Shown here piece after piece: positions 52,277-60,676 of a stretch of 64,000 nucleotides of DNA. The notes under the pieces were generated by a model that searched no databases, had not been told where the DNA came from, and worked only from the letters and a program-made list of their open reading frames with translations. Source of the stretch: Siansivirga zeaxanthinifaciens CC-SAMT-1 (GTDB lineage: Bacteria; Bacteroidota; Bacteroidia; Flavobacteriales; Flavobacteriaceae); NCBI RefSeq assembly GCF_000941055.1, contig NZ_CP007202.1, positions 802,001 through 866,000 on the forward strand, written 5' to 3'. How positions within the stretch are numbered: position 1 is the stretch's first letter; every line of letters begins with the position of its first letter. Made by a program: the position numbers and the translations under genes.

Positions 52277-54466
52277 TTAACCTTCATATTTACCAATAAG
52301 GGTAAAATCGAGATGTTTTTTAACTAAATCGGTGTTTTTAACTTTTACTATAACTTCGTCACCAAGTTGATACATCATTTTAGTATTTCTTCCTACCATG
52401 GCGTACAAATCTTGATCGAATGCATAATGATCGTCTTTCATGTCGCGCACACTTACCATACCTTCACATTTATTTGAAATAATTTCTACATAAATTCCCC
52501 AATCGGTAACACCAGAAATTACGCCTACAAAATCTTCATCTTTATGATCTTGCATAAACTTAATTTGCATGTATTTTATAGAGTCGCGTTCTGCTTTTGT
52601 GGCCAGATTTTCCATATTACTAGAGTGGTTACATTTCTCTTCGTAAACCTCTTCGTTAGCAGATTTTCCACCATCTAAATAGTGTTGTAATAAACGATGT
52701 GCCATAACATCGGGATAACGACGTATAGGTGATGTGAAATGACTGTAATAATCGAAAGCTAAACCGTAATGACCAATATTATGGGTAGAATATTCGGCTT
52801 TACTCATACTTCTAATAGCTAAAGTATCGACTAAATTTTGTTCTTTTTTACCATTAACTTCTTTTAATAAATAATTAAGCGAAGCTGAAGTTGTTTTTCG
52901 ATCTTTAAAATTAAGTTTATAACCAAATTTAGATACAATACCTTGTAAATTAGCCAATTTACTATCGTCTGGTTCGTCGTGCACACGATACACAAAGGTT
53001 TTTTTAGGACTCTTTTTACCAACAAATTCCGATACTTTTCGGTTGGCTAACAACATAAATTCTTCAATTAATTTGTTAGCATCTTTACTGGTTTTAAAAA
53101 ATACACCTACAGGATTTGCATGCTCGTCTAAATCAAATTTCACTTCAACTTTATCAAAAGAAATAGCTCCAGAACTCATACGTTTAGCACGCATAATTTT
53201 AGCAAGATCATCCATTTTTAAAATAGCATCGGCAATATCTTGAGACGTTGAATAAGCTTCGCCTGTTAACGAAACATCGGCAGGAATTACATTGGTTTTA
53301 GATTCTATAATTGCTTGAGCTTCTTCGTAAGCAAAACGTGCATCACTGTACGTTACTGTTCTTCCAAACCATTCGTTTTTAATTTCGGCTTTATCGTTTA
53401 TTTGAAATACCGCCGAAAAAGTTAGTTTTTCTTCGTTGGGTCTTAAAGAACAGGCATTATTAGATAAAACCTCTGGCAACATAGGTACTACTCTATCTAC
53501 CAAATAAATAGAAGTTGCTCGTTCGTAAGCTTCATCATCTAAAACAGTACCTTCTTGTAAATAATGCGATACATCGGCGATATGAATACCTATTTCATAT
53601 AACCCTTTTTTAATTACTTTAAAGGATAAAGCATCATCGAAATCTTTGGCATCTTTTGGATCGATGGTGAAAGTTAAATCTCCACGCATATCGCGGCGTT
53701 TAGCAATTTCTTCTTTAGTAATAGAAGTATCTAATTTATTAGCAAAGGCTTCAACCTCGTGAGGAAATTCGTGAGGTAAGCCGTATTCGGCTAAAATAGC
53801 ATGTATTTCGGTGTTATGATCTCCTGGTTTCCCTAGAACTTGAATCACTTTTCCGTAAGGTGAATCGGCTTTTTCTGGCCAATCTTCTAATCGAACCAAA
53901 ACTTTATCACCATCTTCTGCATTAAAGGTTTTATTTATGGGAATAAAAATATCTTTATACATTTTATTGCTATCTGCAATAACAAAAGCGTATTTATCGT
54001 GTAACTGAATAACACCTACATATTCGCTTTTTTCGCGTTTTAAAACCTGGGTAATTTCACCTTCTAATTTACCGCGATGACGACGTTTGTAAACATAAAA
54101 TTCTACTTCATCGCCATTTAAGGCTTTATTTATATTATTTGAGGCTATAAAAACATCATCATCAAAATCTTCACAAATAACGTAACCGTTACTTTTAGCA
54201 GCAAAATCGAGCTTTCCAACATGGTATTCGGTGGTTATTACAGCTTTAAATTTGCCGCGTTCTACTTCTTCTATCTCTTTTTTACCAGCTAAATCGGCTA
54301 ATTTTTTTATAATTTGATTTCTGCTACTGGCATCATTAACGTCTAATTTAGCAGCAATTTGTTTATAATTGTAGGCTTGATTTCTGTCTTTTTTTAAAAT
54401 ACTTAAGATGGTATTTGATAGGTTGGAAATTCCTTTTTTAGATTTTCCTTTTTTCTTTCTTGTCAT
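52277..54466 (-). CDS. rnr: Ribonuclease R
   Basis: RNase R is a processive 3'-5' exoribonuclease that degrades structured RNA. The 729-residue protein has a lysine-rich start, an N-terminal winged helix (about 15-70), two cold-shock-like OB domains (about 75-240), and the RNB catalytic domain (about 250-575). The RNB domain has the metal-binding DPKDAKDFDDALS and the HIADVSHYL, VDRVVPMLP and FTSPIRRYPD motifs. A C-terminal S1 domain (about 645-725) starts GVISGVTDWGIYVE. The normal lysine-rich tail after S1 found in E. coli is absent. It is divergent from rpiB across a 667-bp AT-rich region. Confidence 0.97.
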   Translation of the reverse strand: MTRKKKGKSKKGISNLSNTILSILKKDRNQAYNYKQIAAKLDVNDASSRNQIIKKLADLAGKKEIEEVERGKFKAVITTEYHVGKLDFAAKSNGYVICEDFDDDVFIASNNINKALNGDEVEFYVYKRRHRGKLEGEITQVLKREKSEYVGVIQLHDKYAFVIADSNKMYKDIFIPINKTFNAEDGDKVLVRLEDWPEKADSPYGKVIQVLGKPGDHNTEIHAILAEYGLPHEFPHEVEAFANKLDTSITKEEIAKRRDMRGDLTFTIDPKDAKDFDDALSFKVIKKGLYEIGIHIADVSHYLQEGTVLDDEAYERATSIYLVDRVVPMLPEVLSNNACSLRPNEEKLTFSAVFQINDKAEIKNEWFGRTVTYSDARFAYEEAQAIIESKTNVIPADVSLTGEAYSTSQDIADAILKMDDLAKIMRAKRMSSGAISFDKVEVKFDLDEHANPVGVFFKTSKDANKLIEEFMLLANRKVSEFVGKKSPKKTFVYRVHDEPDDSKLANLQGIVSKFGYKLNFKDRKTTSASLNYLLKEVNGKKEQNLVDTLAIRSMSKAEYSTHNIGHYGLAFDYYSHFTSPIRRYPDVMAHRLLQHYLDGGKSANEEVYEEKCNHSSNMENLATKAERDSIKYMQIKFMQDHKDEDFVGVISGVTDWGIYVEIISNKCEGMVSVRDMKDDHYAFDQDLYAMVGRNTKMMYQLGDEVIVKVKNTDLVKKHLDFTLIGKYEG

Positions 54467-54858
54467 TTATTTTTTGTAATCATTTTCATTTCCTAAGATA
54501 CTGGAAATTCTGTTATTAAATAGCTTCAAATTAGGAGAAGATTTGCTATTTATTTTATACAAAGCTACGATATTAAAATTTAACAAACTTTTTTTAGTGT
54601 TATCATAAGTTAAATTATAAGTTACAATATATAAATTCGATAGAAATCAACCATTTTATTAACTTATCAACTAACTATATTATAATACTTTTTCTTTTTA
54701 AAATTTTAAAAAAAATAATGGTGGTTATTATAGGTTGTTAATAGCGGTATAACTTTTTTAAATTTTATTTTGATTACAATTTATTTACGTTCTATTAATA
54801 CTTAATTAACATGTTATATTGAATTAATAAATTGATTTTTAATGGTTTTAAATTTTAT

Positions 54859-54877
54859 ATAAACAGTTTTTAACAAC
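54859..54877 (+). repeat. 19-bp direct repeat in the AT-rich region, copy 1
   Basis: ATAAACAGTTTTTAACAAC differs from the second copy at 55046-55064 in 2 of 19 bases; a shorter inverted copy (ATAAACAG) lies between them at 54918-54925. Confidence 0.6.
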
Positions 54878-55045
54878 TTTAAAAATCTGTTAATTATTAA
54901 TATTTTTTTAAAAATCGCTGTTTATATTGATGTCATTTTAGACTTATAAAATTGCAAAAAAAAATGAATTAAATTTTTGGTTTATAGATTTACATTCTTG
55001 ATTAGAAAAAAAATCGAATATTCAATATTTTTTTTTTAAAAAGTA

Positions 55046-55064
55046 ATAAACAGTTATTAACAAG
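55046..55064 (+). repeat. 19-bp direct repeat in the AT-rich region, copy 2
   Basis: ATAAACAGTTATTAACAAG, 187 bp from copy 1 and 36 bp before the rpiB -7 box. Confidence 0.6.
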
Positions 55065-55099
55065 TAATGAATATACTAATGCACAATGTTTATAATTAT

Positions 55100-55107
55100 T
55101 ACCTTTG
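55100..55107 (+). promoter_or_regulatory. rpiB promoter, -7 element
   Basis: TACCTTTG matches TAnnTTTG and lies 26 bp before the ATG at 55134. It also shows that the in-frame ATG at 55086 would lie upstream of the transcription start. Confidence 0.65.
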
Positions 55108-55133
55108 TATCAAGTTACTTTAATATATATAAA

Positions 55134-55568
55134 ATGAAAATTTCAATAGGAAATGACCACGCTGGTACCGATTATAAATTTGCCATTGTAAAACACTTAC
55201 AATCAAAAGGATATACTGTTAATAACTACGGAACCGATAGTAATGATAGTGTCGATTATGCCGATTTTGTACACCCGGTTTGTAAAGATATAGAAGAAAA
55301 AATTTCAGATTTAGGCATTTTAATTTGCGGAAGCGCCAATGGTGTAGCCATGACAGCTAATAAACACCAAAAAATTCGCGCTGGCTTATGTTGGAATAAA
55401 GAAATTGTTCATTTAATAAGAAGTCATAATAATGCCAATGTATTATGTATTCCTGCCCGATTTACAGCAATTCAACAAGCTATTGAAATGGTTGATGTTT
55501 TTTTAACCACCGACTTTGAAGGTGGTAGACACCAAACAAGAATAGATAAAATTCCTTTATGCTCTTAA
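55134..55568 (+). CDS. rpiB: Ribose-5-phosphate isomerase B
   Basis: RpiB interconverts ribose-5-phosphate and ribulose-5-phosphate in the pentose phosphate pathway. The 144-residue protein starts MKISIGNDHAGTDYK with the family GNDHAG motif. It has the active-site Cys in ICGSANGVAMTANK (anion-hole loop) and the phosphate-contacting RSHNNANVLCIPAR segment. ATG 55134 is chosen over ATG 55086 because the conserved protein begins exactly there and a TACCTTTG promoter box lies between the two. The next gene starts immediately after its stop codon, so the two are cotranscribed. Confidence 0.95.
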   Translation: MKISIGNDHAGTDYKFAIVKHLQSKGYTVNNYGTDSNDSVDYADFVHPVCKDIEEKISDLGILICGSANGVAMTANKHQKIRAGLCWNKEIVHLIRSHNNANVLCIPARFTAIQQAIEMVDVFLTTDFEGGRHQTRIDKIPLCS

Positions 55569-56486
55569 ATGTCTCATAACCACCATAACCATCACTCGCA
55601 TAATCATGCCGATTTTAAAGGTAGAAATCTTTTAATTTCTATTTTTTTAAACATTCTTATTACCGTTTCTCAGGTAATAGGAGGTATTATATCTGGAAGT
55701 TTAGCACTTTTAAGTGATGCATTACACAATTTTAGCGATGTTTTATCGCTGGTTGTGAGTTATGTAGCTAATAAATTAACCAAAAAACAAGCTTCGTTTC
55801 ATAGAACTTTCGGTTTTAAACGTGCCGAAATTTTAGCAGCTTTTATTAATGCTTCAACATTAATTATTGTTGCTATTTTATTAATTATTGAAGCTATTAA
55901 ACGTTTTCAAAACCCAGAAGTTATTAAATCGGGTTTAGTTATTTGGATGTCGGTTTTAGGTATTGTTGCTAATGGTTTAAGTGTGTTAATACTTAAAAAA
56001 GATTCAAATTCTAACATGAACATGCGAAGTGCTTATTTGCACTTACTTACCGATATGATGGCCAGTGTGGCTGTGTTAGTAGGCGGCTTGTTAATGAAAT
56101 TTTATCAGATTTACTGGATCGATTCTGCACTTACCTTTGCCATTGCCTTATACCTTATTTATATGGGATACGATTTGTTAATAAGCTCTACAAAAGTACT
56201 TATGCTGTTTACTCCAGATCATATTCCCTTAAAAAAGATTGTAGATGAAATTAATGCTTTCGAAAAAATTAAAAACGTACATCATGTGCACGTTTGGCAA
56301 TTAAATGAAGATGAATTGCATTTAGAAGCCCATATCGATTTTAATGAAGATATTTCAATTTCTCAATTCGATGAGATTTTAAAAGATATTGAAGAACTTG
56401 TTTTTCATAAATACGACATTAATCATGTTAATATACAACCAGAATTTAGCAAACCCGATGCTAAAGATATTATTGTACAGGATTAA
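55569..56486 (+). CDS. Cation diffusion facilitator (CDF) metal efflux transporter
   Basis: The 305-residue protein has a His-rich N-terminus (MSHNHHNHHSHNHADFKG) typical of Zn/Co/Cd-exporting CDF proteins. Six membrane helices follow, with the metal-site motifs LLSDALHNFSDVLS on helix II and HLLTDMMASVAV on helix V. The C-terminal cytoplasmic domain has VHHVHVWQLNEDELHLEAHID. It exports divalent metal, most likely zinc, across the inner membrane in exchange for protons. It begins with no gap after rpiB, and the GNAT gene follows 35 bp later on the same strand. Confidence 0.93.
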   Translation: MSHNHHNHHSHNHADFKGRNLLISIFLNILITVSQVIGGIISGSLALLSDALHNFSDVLSLVVSYVANKLTKKQASFHRTFGFKRAEILAAFINASTLIIVAILLIIEAIKRFQNPEVIKSGLVIWMSVLGIVANGLSVLILKKDSNSNMNMRSAYLHLLTDMMASVAVLVGGLLMKFYQIYWIDSALTFAIALYLIYMGYDLLISSTKVLMLFTPDHIPLKKIVDEINAFEKIKNVHHVHVWQLNEDELHLEAHIDFNEDISISQFDEILKDIEELVFHKYDINHVNIQPEFSKPDAKDIIVQD

Positions 56487-56521
56487 CAACGCATTCTAAA
56501 TAATTATTACTTTTTTTAAAT

Positions 56522-56965
56522 ATGTTAACTATAGAAATGAAATCTTTTAACGACCTAACAAAGCGTGAATTATACGATTTGTTACAATTACGAAGTGAAG
56601 TTTTTGTGGTAGAACAAGATTGTGTTTATCAAGATATTGATGGTAAAGACGAAAAAGCGCTGCATGTTTTAGGATTTAAAAATAATAAGATTGTTGCTTA
56701 TACACGTATTTTTAAACCAGGCGATTATTTCGAATTTTCCAGCATTGGTAGGGTAGTAGTAGCTAAAAATGAACGTGCTTATAAATATGGTTACGATATT
56801 ATGAAGGCTTCTATTAATGCTATTGAAACATATTTTAAAGTTTCTAAAATTAAAATTTCTGCCCAGGCATATTTAAAAACGTTTTATAACAATTGTGGTT
56901 TTGTTGAAGTTGGTGAAACGTATTTGGAAGACGATATACCACATATAGCTATGATTAAATATTAA
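56522..56965 (+). CDS. ElaA-like GNAT acyltransferase
   Basis: The 147-residue protein matches the ElaA group of GNAT proteins. It has LTKRELYDLLQLRSEVFVVEQDCVYQDID near the start (RxxVFVVEQ...YxxxD is the family mark), an SSIGRVVVAKNERAYKYGYDIM acetyl-CoA-binding loop split by a turn, and a C-terminal FYNNCGFVEVGETYLEDDIPHIAM. The substrate is unknown. Its stop codon overlaps the stop of the convergent OmpA-like gene by 4 bp. Confidence 0.9.
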   Translation: MLTIEMKSFNDLTKRELYDLLQLRSEVFVVEQDCVYQDIDGKDEKALHVLGFKNNKIVAYTRIFKPGDYFEFSSIGRVVVAKNERAYKYGYDIMKASINAIETYFKVSKIKISAQAYLKTFYNNCGFVEVGETYLEDDIPHIAMIKY

Positions 56966-57822
56966 TCGCCAACATAGTTTATTACAATTTCTACACGTTT
57001 ATCAAATTTTGGATCGCCGCCAAGCGGAAATTTTCTACGTAAACCAACAGCACGCATGCGTTTTTTACTGATGCCTTTTTTAGCAAAAAAATCGTAAACA
57101 AACTGTGCTCTGGCTTCAGAGAGGTTACGTTTTTTGGTTTTTCTATCGATGGCATCTCTGCTAAACTGGGTGCAGCAAACATGGCCTTGTATGGTAAAAT
57201 AAATATCGCTGCGTTCTAAAAGTGCGTTGGCAATAGAGTCGAGTGTTTTTTTAGACTCTGGTAAAATGGTGCTGTAACCGGTTTTAAATAATATGTTTTC
57301 AAAAACTATTTTATCACCAACCTTTAGATCGCCTTTTATAATTTCTGCAACATCTTTTTTTTCTGGAATGGCTACTTTTAAGGGTTTTTCTATTATTTCT
57401 TCAACAATTTCTTGTGCTTTGGGATGCACAATAATTTCAACTTTTCGGTTTAAACCACGAATTTTTTGAATGTTTTTTTCTTCAATAATTCTTAAAAGTA
57501 CTTCGCCTTTGCCATCTACATTACTTATAACATCTTCGCTAATTTCGTTGCTAGAAAAAATGGTTTTTATGGCATTAGCCCGTTGTTGCGAGAGTTTTAA
57601 ATTATAGGTAGAAGCTCCAATATCATCACAAAAACCATAAATAGAAATAGACTCGATTTCTATATCGTTAAGTTTAGAAATAAATAGCAATAAACGGCTT
57701 TCTTCGGTGTTTGAAACCTCAAATTTATCGGTATCAAAATATACTTCGTGGGTTAATTTGTTTTGAGACCAAATGAATCCACACTGAAGACTTATTAATA
57801 TTAAAACCAATAATTTGTTCAT
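56962..57822 (-). CDS. Protein with two OmpA-like peptidoglycan-binding domains
   Basis: The 286-residue protein has a signal peptide (ending FIWSQ) and two OmpA/MotB-type domains. The first (about 25-135) has YGFCDDIGASTYNLKLSQQRANAI and GLNRKVEI. The second (about 165-286) has ILFKTGYSTILPESKKTLDSI, IQGHVCC, NLSEARAQFVYDFFAKKGI and FDKRVEIVI. The closing arginines of RxVEI contact peptidoglycan in this family. No barrel is present, so it is a periplasmic protein that probably binds the cell wall. The tandem arrangement is less usual than one domain. It is convergent with the ElaA-like gene (4-bp overlap). Confidence 0.85.
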   Translation of the reverse strand: MNKLLVLILISLQCGFIWSQNKLTHEVYFDTDKFEVSNTEESRLLLFISKLNDIEIESISIYGFCDDIGASTYNLKLSQQRANAIKTIFSSNEISEDVISNVDGKGEVLLRIIEEKNIQKIRGLNRKVEIIVHPKAQEIVEEIIEKPLKVAIPEKKDVAEIIKGDLKVGDKIVFENILFKTGYSTILPESKKTLDSIANALLERSDIYFTIQGHVCCTQFSRDAIDRKTKKRNLSEARAQFVYDFFAKKGISKKRMRAVGLRRKFPLGGDPKFDKRVEIVINYVGD

Positions 57823-57887
57823 GCTTAGGGAATAGAATCTACTATAAATATAGTATTTTTAATTATGAGAATCGTTATTAGAATTTA

Positions 57888-59522
57888 CTATCTTAAATAA
57901 TCTAGATAAACTGAAGGGTTACTTAGTATTTCAACCGATTTTTTAATTTTCGGGTCGTTTATTTTGTAATAATCATACAAACCTTCTCTGTAAACATAAC
58001 GTTTCACAATTTCTTCTGTTAAGAGGTCTAATAAATAATCTTTATTCTCGTCTATTACCGTTGTTTTCGACTTATTTAAGTTTGTTATTAAGGTATTGTA
58101 ATCGGTTTGAATATTATCGTTTAATTCTTCTTTTTTAGCTGTTTCAAAAGCTTTTTGAAGGGCTTTTTCTGTTTCGGTTTGAAACGTGAAATTATTTGTT
58201 TTTAAGTAAGATTTAAAATTTATAAAATCGGTGTTATCAAGTTTCAAATTGTTAATATCCTTAATATCGTGTTTGTAATAATAATTGGTCGCGTAATTAA
58301 AAATTAAATCGTTGTTAATAATGGCGTTAGTAATAGAGGTGTTTTTAGAAGCATTAAAACTCACATCTGGAAAAACACCACCGCCATCAAAAACTTTTCG
58401 TCCATTTTTGGTTTTAAACTCGTTATAATTTTCTTGTTTTACACGAACAGCTTCACCTTTTTCATCTCGATGCCAGTAATCTAGAGCTTGAATACATCTT
58501 CCGGAAGGGGTATAGTAGCGAGAAATAGTAATTTTAACTTGAGTCCCGTAGGTAAGTTCTTTTGGTCGTTGTACCAAACCTTTTCCGAAACTACGAGAGC
58601 CTACAATAACAGCGCGATCAAGATCTTGTAATGAGCCAGAAACAATCTCACTGGCCGATGCACTTTTCTCGTTAATTAATACCACTATAGGAATTTCTGT
58701 ATCTATAGGTTCGTCTTGGGTGTAATAGGTTTTATTATACTTTTTAACTTTCGATTTTGTAGTAACAATTAGTTGTCCTTTTGAAACAAACAGGTTAACA
58801 ATTTTAATAGCTTCGTTTAACAAACCACCCGGATTGCCTCGCAAATCTAAAATAATACACGTTGCACCCTGGGCTTTTAAATCTCTTAAAGCATAGCTCG
58901 TTTCGGTGCTAGCTTTGTTATTAAAACGTGACAAGACAATGTATCCTGTTTTATCATTAATCATTGAAAAATGAGGCACGGCTTTAATGTCTACTTCGGC
59001 ACGTTTTATGGTTGCTTTATAGGTTTTTCCTTGTCGTTTGTAGGTTACTTCAATAGAACTATCTGTAGCGCCTTTAATAAGTTCGCTTGCGTCTTCTTTG
59101 TAATTTGAAATTATGGTACTTCCAACCTGAATAATTTCATCTCCAGCTTTTAAACCAGCCTTATCGGCAGGATAATCTTTATAAGGCTCGACAATTACTA
59201 ATTTATCTTTTAAGGTTTTTACTTTTGCTCCAATACCAGTGTAATCGCCAGTATTATTAATACGAGCAGCTTCAACATCTTGTTCGTTCATAAAATTGGT
59301 GTATGGATCTAAATCGGCCAACATGCTTTTTATGGCAGTATCCATTAAGTCACCAGGATTGGTTTCATCAACATAATTCATGTTAATTTCTTTAAATAGC
59401 GTTGTGAATATTTCTAATTGTTTCGCTATTTCAAAAAAATCGTTTTTAAATGCAGTTGTGGTTAAAAATAAAGCACCAGCTAATATGGGAATGATGAAGC
59501 GTTTTTTTAGTAACTGTTTCAT
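57888..59522 (-). CDS. CtpA-type S41 carboxy-terminal processing protease
   Basis: The 544-residue protein has an N-terminal signal or membrane segment, a PDZ domain (about 85-165: DYTGIGAKVKTLKDKLVIVEPYKDYPADKAGLKAGDEI, split) and an S41 protease core. The core carries the catalytic Ser in NEKSASASEIVSG and Lys in SFGKGLVQ. A C-terminal helical extension follows. These enzymes cleave C-terminal tails of periplasmic proteins. It begins 6 bp after rnpA and is probably cotranscribed with it. Confidence 0.93.
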   Translation of the reverse strand: MKQLLKKRFIIPILAGALFLTTTAFKNDFFEIAKQLEIFTTLFKEINMNYVDETNPGDLMDTAIKSMLADLDPYTNFMNEQDVEAARINNTGDYTGIGAKVKTLKDKLVIVEPYKDYPADKAGLKAGDEIIQVGSTIISNYKEDASELIKGATDSSIEVTYKRQGKTYKATIKRAEVDIKAVPHFSMINDKTGYIVLSRFNNKASTETSYALRDLKAQGATCIILDLRGNPGGLLNEAIKIVNLFVSKGQLIVTTKSKVKKYNKTYYTQDEPIDTEIPIVVLINEKSASASEIVSGSLQDLDRAVIVGSRSFGKGLVQRPKELTYGTQVKITISRYYTPSGRCIQALDYWHRDEKGEAVRVKQENYNEFKTKNGRKVFDGGGVFPDVSFNASKNTSITNAIINNDLIFNYATNYYYKHDIKDINNLKLDNTDFINFKSYLKTNNFTFQTETEKALQKAFETAKKEELNDNIQTDYNTLITNLNKSKTTVIDENKDYLLDLLTEEIVKRYVYREGLYDYYKINDPKIKKSVEILSNPSVYLDYLR

Positions 59523-59528
59523 TTTAAA

Positions 59529-59912
59529 TTAATTTTTAGTTTCAGACATTTTATCTGAAAACTTTTCAAATAACATGCCCATTTTACTTTCAATTTGGGT
59601 TAAAGTAGGTTTTTCTTTGCCAATGTACAAAATCATAAACGCATATTGCGTTGAAATGTTGTTAAAATAAACGGCTTTGTTAAGGCGATAAGATTCTCTA
59701 ATTAAACGTTTTATACGGTTTCTATCTACGGCTGTTTTAAATTGGCGTTTACTTACCGAAACCCCTGTTTTGGCTTTAATATTTTCTTCGAAAACCGTTG
59801 GTAAATAAACTAAACGCAAAGGAAATACGGTAACCGTTTTTCCTTCACTAAAGAGTTTTTCTATTAGCTTTTTACTTTTTAGTTTTTCTTTTTTATTAAT
59901 CGTAAAATTCAA
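59529..59912 (-). CDS. rnpA: Ribonuclease P protein component
   Basis: RnpA assists the RNase P RNA in maturing tRNA 5' ends. The 127-residue protein has the basic family pattern KEKLKSKKLIEKLFSEGKTV, VSKRQFKTAVDRNRIKRLIRESYR (the RNR motif, read across its helices) and a C-terminal FMILYIGK. The usual neighbour rpmH is not present on either side in the window. It is followed by the CtpA-type protease gene. A strong terminator upstream separates it from the PepSY gene, so a promoter should lie between 59913 and 59946. Confidence 0.94.
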   Translation of the reverse strand: MNFTINKKEKLKSKKLIEKLFSEGKTVTVFPLRLVYLPTVFEENIKAKTGVSVSKRQFKTAVDRNRIKRLIRESYRLNKAVYFNNISTQYAFMILYIGKEKPTLTQIESKMGMLFEKFSDKMSETKN

Positions 59913-59946
59913 GACAGTTTGTTTTAATTTTCAAAGGTAATGAAAT

Positions 59947-59978
59947 AAAAAAATCACTTAGCTTTTAAGTGATTTTTT
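59947..59978. terminator. Terminator of the PepSY gene
   Basis: AAAAAATCACTTA pairs with TAAGTGATTTTTT, with A- and T-runs on both sides. It lies 25 bp after the PepSY gene stop on the minus strand. Confidence 0.82.
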
Positions 59979-60002
59979 GAATATTGATAGTTGAATTTTA
60001 TT

Positions 60003-60512
60003 CTAAACAAACAGTAAAATTAAGGTTAGCACAATACCTGCCACGGTGTAATACATCCCCTTTTTAAAAATGGTGGTTTTTGGTAAAAACATCCAAAACG
60101 ATGATAGCACGAAAAATAACAAGGATAAACCAAAAAATATGTTTAGGAAAAATAAGGGATCTCCAGATTTCGATTTATGCAAATGTGTCATTTTATTTAA
60201 AACGTATGGCAATTCTCTTTGCGTATAAATGGCTTCACCGGTTTTGGTATTGTAGGTACCATCGGTAAAAGCAATTATGTCTCCTTCTTGCTTTTCAATT
60301 TTTAGGCGTCTTTGTCCTAATAAATCTTTTAATTCATTAGGTTTGGCATTCGTTTTAATTTGTTTGGTTATTATGGTTTCTTGTTTTAAAAAATTAGAAT
60401 CTCTAAAAATTAAAACAACACCACTTAAAGCATATACAGTCATAATACCAGCTAAAAAGAAGCCTAGATAGCGATGAATAATTCGCATGAGTGTTCTGGT
60501 AGATTTTGCCAT
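60003..60512 (-). CDS. PepSY-TM-like small membrane protein
   Basis: The 169-residue protein begins MAKSTRTLMRIIHRYLGFF, a basic start and a membrane helix (about 13-33) with the RxxHRYLGFxxG pattern of PepSY-associated membrane proteins. A PepSY-like periplasmic region follows (about 35-115, with KRLKIEKQEGDIIAFTDGTYN and NKMTHLHKSKSGD), then two more helices (about 117-137 and 148-168). Similar proteins accompany siderophore or haem reduction, but no such partner is visible here. Function is unknown. Confidence 0.78.
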   Translation of the reverse strand: MAKSTRTLMRIIHRYLGFFLAGIMTVYALSGVVLIFRDSNFLKQETIITKQIKTNAKPNELKDLLGQRRLKIEKQEGDIIAFTDGTYNTKTGEAIYTQRELPYVLNKMTHLHKSKSGDPLFFLNIFFGLSLLFFVLSSFWMFLPKTTIFKKGMYYTVAGIVLTLILLFV

Positions 60513-60676
60513 TGGGGAAAACTAATGTTTAAAAAATGGCAAATTTAAAACCTTATTTTAATTTAATCTAATTAAAAATTGTTAATATTTATCTAATATT
60601 AATGGTTTAATTAGTTTTAAGACTAACAAGTTTCTTTAAGCTTTAATTAGGAAGTAATATATATTTCCGTAAGTTA

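Larger units (their letters stand above)
54467..55133. other. Long AT-rich divergent intergenic region, candidate replication origin
   Basis: No gene is visible in these 667 bp between divergent rnr and rpiB. The sequence is almost pure A/T, with six TTAACA/TGTTAA motifs between about 54578 and 55061. A 19-bp element, ATAAACAGTTTTTAACAAC (54859-54877), recurs as ATAAACAGTTATTAACAAG (55046-55064), and ATAAACAG also occurs inverted at 54918-54925. Classical TTATCCACA DnaA boxes were not found. Nearby rnpA, and mnmG with parS at the window start, are origin-linked genes in many bacteria. An origin is a hypothesis only; a long regulatory region is the alternative. Confidence 0.35.

Noticed and set aside
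54553..54561. TTATACAAA as a DnaA box
   Set aside because: It differs from TTATCCACA in two positions and is isolated; not enough to call.
55086..55133. Upstream ATG extension of rpiB
   Set aside because: It lies upstream of the TACCTTTG promoter box; RpiB proteins start at MKISIGNDHAG.
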